Shown here piece after piece: positions 62,929-64,000 of a stretch of 64,000 nucleotides of DNA (position 1 is the stretch's first letter; each line of letters opens with the position of its first letter). The stretch comes from Ancylobacter novellus DSM 506 (GTDB lineage: Bacteria > Pseudomonadota > Alphaproteobacteria > Rhizobiales > Xanthobacteraceae), in the NCBI RefSeq assembly GCF_000092925.1, contig NC_014217.1, positions 2,108,001 through 2,172,000 of the forward strand. Reading direction: 5' to 3'. The notes beneath the pieces are model-generated. The model worked only from the letters and a program-made list of their open reading frames with translations, made no database searches and was not told where the DNA came from. The position numbers and the translations under genes were made by a program.

Positions 62929-63333
62929 ATGGCGGACCAGCTCACGAAGCTCCAAAAGCGCTTCGCCGCGATCCCGCGCGAGGTGAAGCAGGCGGTTCAA
63001 CCTGCGCTCCAGCGCTCCGGTGAAGAGCTTGTCGCCACGATGCGCCAGCTCGCGCCGGAGGATACCGGTGCGCTGAAAGAGTCTATCGTCGCCACGCCTG
63101 CCGGACAGTCGACCCCCGTCTATTCCCAGCCCGGCGGCGCAACCGTGGTGCCCGAGAATGCCGTCGCCGTGACGGCGGGCAACACTGACGTCCGCTATGC
63201 GCACCTCGTCGAGTACGGCACCGCCGAGGCGCCCGAACAGCCGTTCTTCTGGCCCGCCGTGCGCCTCACCCGGAAGCGGATCACCAGTCGCATCAAGCGC
63301 GCCGTTTCCAAGGCCGTGAAGGACGCGCGCTGA
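62929..63333 (+). CDS. Phage HK97-gp10-type head-tail/tail completion protein
   Basis: 134 residues. KRFAAIPREVKQAVQPALQRSGEELVATMRQLAPEDTGALKESI and YAHLVEYGTAEAPEQPFFWPAVR are the usual HK97 gp10 pattern. It begins 1 base after the connector stop and overlaps the next start by one base. Confidence 0.92.
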   Translation: MADQLTKLQKRFAAIPREVKQAVQPALQRSGEELVATMRQLAPEDTGALKESIVATPAGQSTPVYSQPGGATVVPENAVAVTAGNTDVRYAHLVEYGTAEAPEQPFFWPAVRLTRKRITSRIKRAVSKAVKDAR

Positions 63334-63740
63334 TGGAACCGACGCTTGATCTTCAGACCGCGATCCGCACCCGGCTGATCAATGATCCGACCGTGACGGC
63401 CCTCGTGCCGGCGGCGGCGATCCTCGACCGCCACACCCGGCCCGAGCTGGAACGCATGATCATTCTCGGCGAGGGACAGCACGTCGCGGCGGACAGCTAC
63501 AGCAGCTTCCACGAGCGCGTTTTCCTGACGCTGCACGTTTGGGTCCGTGCCGACGATTTCGTGCTTTGCAAGACCATCGCCGACGCGGTGCGCAGGGCGC
63601 TTCGCGGTGCACCTTGGATCGCGAGCGGGCACGTAGTGCATGGCGCCACGATCAGCACCCGCTATTTGCGCGATCCCGGCGGCGAGTACGCGCACGGCGT
63701 CATCAGCATCGATGCCGTGATGCAGGGGCTTGCGGCATGA
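63333..63740 (+). CDS. DUF3168 phage tail completion protein
   Basis: 135 residues. LDLQTAIRTRLINDPTVTALV, SFHERVFLTLHVWVRAD and HGVISIDAVMQG fit DUF3168 (gp8-like tail terminator). Overlaps neighbours at both ends, so all are translated in one unit. Confidence 0.92.
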   Translation: MEPTLDLQTAIRTRLINDPTVTALVPAAAILDRHTRPELERMIILGEGQHVAADSYSSFHERVFLTLHVWVRADDFVLCKTIADAVRRALRGAPWIASGHVVHGATISTRYLRDPGGEYAHGVISIDAVMQGLAA

Positions 63741-64000
63741 AGCCCTCGGACCTGACGCACCTCGTGATTTTTGAGCGGAGTACCGAGGCTATCGCCCCCT
63801 CCGGCGGCGTGGATCGTGTTTGGGCAGAGATCGCCCGTGCTCGCGCCGAGCTTGTCGAGGGCGGTGCCACCGAGGAACAGAAGGACCGTGGCGCCGTCAG
63901 CGTCACCGCCCTCACCTTCCGGGCGCGGTATGTGCCCGGCATCACCTTGGCAGATCGCGTGATCCATGGCGGCAGCGCCTTCGACATCATCGGGCTTGCT
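63737..64000 (+). CDS. Phage head-tail joining/adaptor protein (partial, runs off the right edge)
   Basis: 88 codons in the window. LTHLVIFERSTEAIAPSGGVDRVWAEIARARAELVEG then SVTALTFRARYVPGITLADRVIHGGSAFDIIGL is the usual pattern of SPP1 gp16-like head closure proteins (RARY and the F-DI-G turn). ATG overlaps the DUF3168 stop (ATGA). Confidence 0.82.
   Translation, partial: MKPSDLTHLVIFERSTEAIAPSGGVDRVWAEIARARAELVEGGATEEQKDRGAVSVTALTFRARYVPGITLADRVIHGGSAFDIIGLA

Overview
The window is chromosomal DNA from a GC-rich alphaproteobacterium, probably of the order Hyphomicrobiales (Rhizobiales). This is inferred from gene content: threonyl-tRNA synthetase, a NifU-like scaffold next to folE-hisI, DUF3126 next to cysE, a BTLCP protein, an Atu4866-type protein and a PutA with its own ribbon-helix-helix domain. 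Several families of intergenic palindromic repeats of the type common in that order are also present. No tRNA, rRNA or CRISPR array was seen.

Layout. (1) 1-6930, all on the minus strand: a type I secretion cluster. It holds the start of a PrtD-type ABC exporter, a 984-residue RTX protein and three acidic proteins without signal peptides. The three share GEDT and LTxED motifs and look like an undescribed family; one carries a DPT-repeat linker and an RTX-like C-terminus. (2) 6931-24214: mostly housekeeping genes (thrS, yidD, folE, hisI, cysE, gamma carbonic anhydrase, rhomboid, CBS protein) with a large membrane patatin and small exported proteins, separated by repeat elements. (3) 24361-37669: transporters, putA with an apparent tandem operator, an OhrR-like regulator, a LysR/SDR/Atu4866 module, and a MocR regulator divergent from an EamA exporter with a dyad between them. 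(4) 37690-53345: a catabolic region tied together by sigma-54 promoters. A polyamine-type ABC importer with a fused double permease, an AcoR-like enhancer-binding regulator, an LLM monooxygenase, a flavin reductase, an FAD-linked oxidase, a GMC oxidoreductase, a DadA-like dehydrogenase, an MFS carrier and an aldehyde dehydrogenase lie together. Five -24/-12 sites and six candidate enhancer palindromes (core TCKC-N6-GMRA) sit in front of these units. This is the strongest candidate for an undescribed system. (5) 53399-55229: SDR/HxlR pair, Rid protein, DUF4177-like small protein. (6) 55564-64000: the left part of an integrated phage or phage-derived element. A tyrosine integrase is followed directly by portal, protease, capsid, HNH and connector genes, with no terminase in between. 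It has a likely +1 frameshift site and an inverted ScoMcrA-like restriction endonuclease gene as cargo. The element runs off the right edge.

How the genes work together: in region 4 the reading is uptake of a nitrogenous or carboxylated compound by the ABC importer, oxygenation by the LLM enzyme with flavin from the reductase, and further oxidation by the FAD, GMC and aldehyde dehydrogenases, switched on together by the AcoR-like activator. The substrate cannot be read from the sequence.
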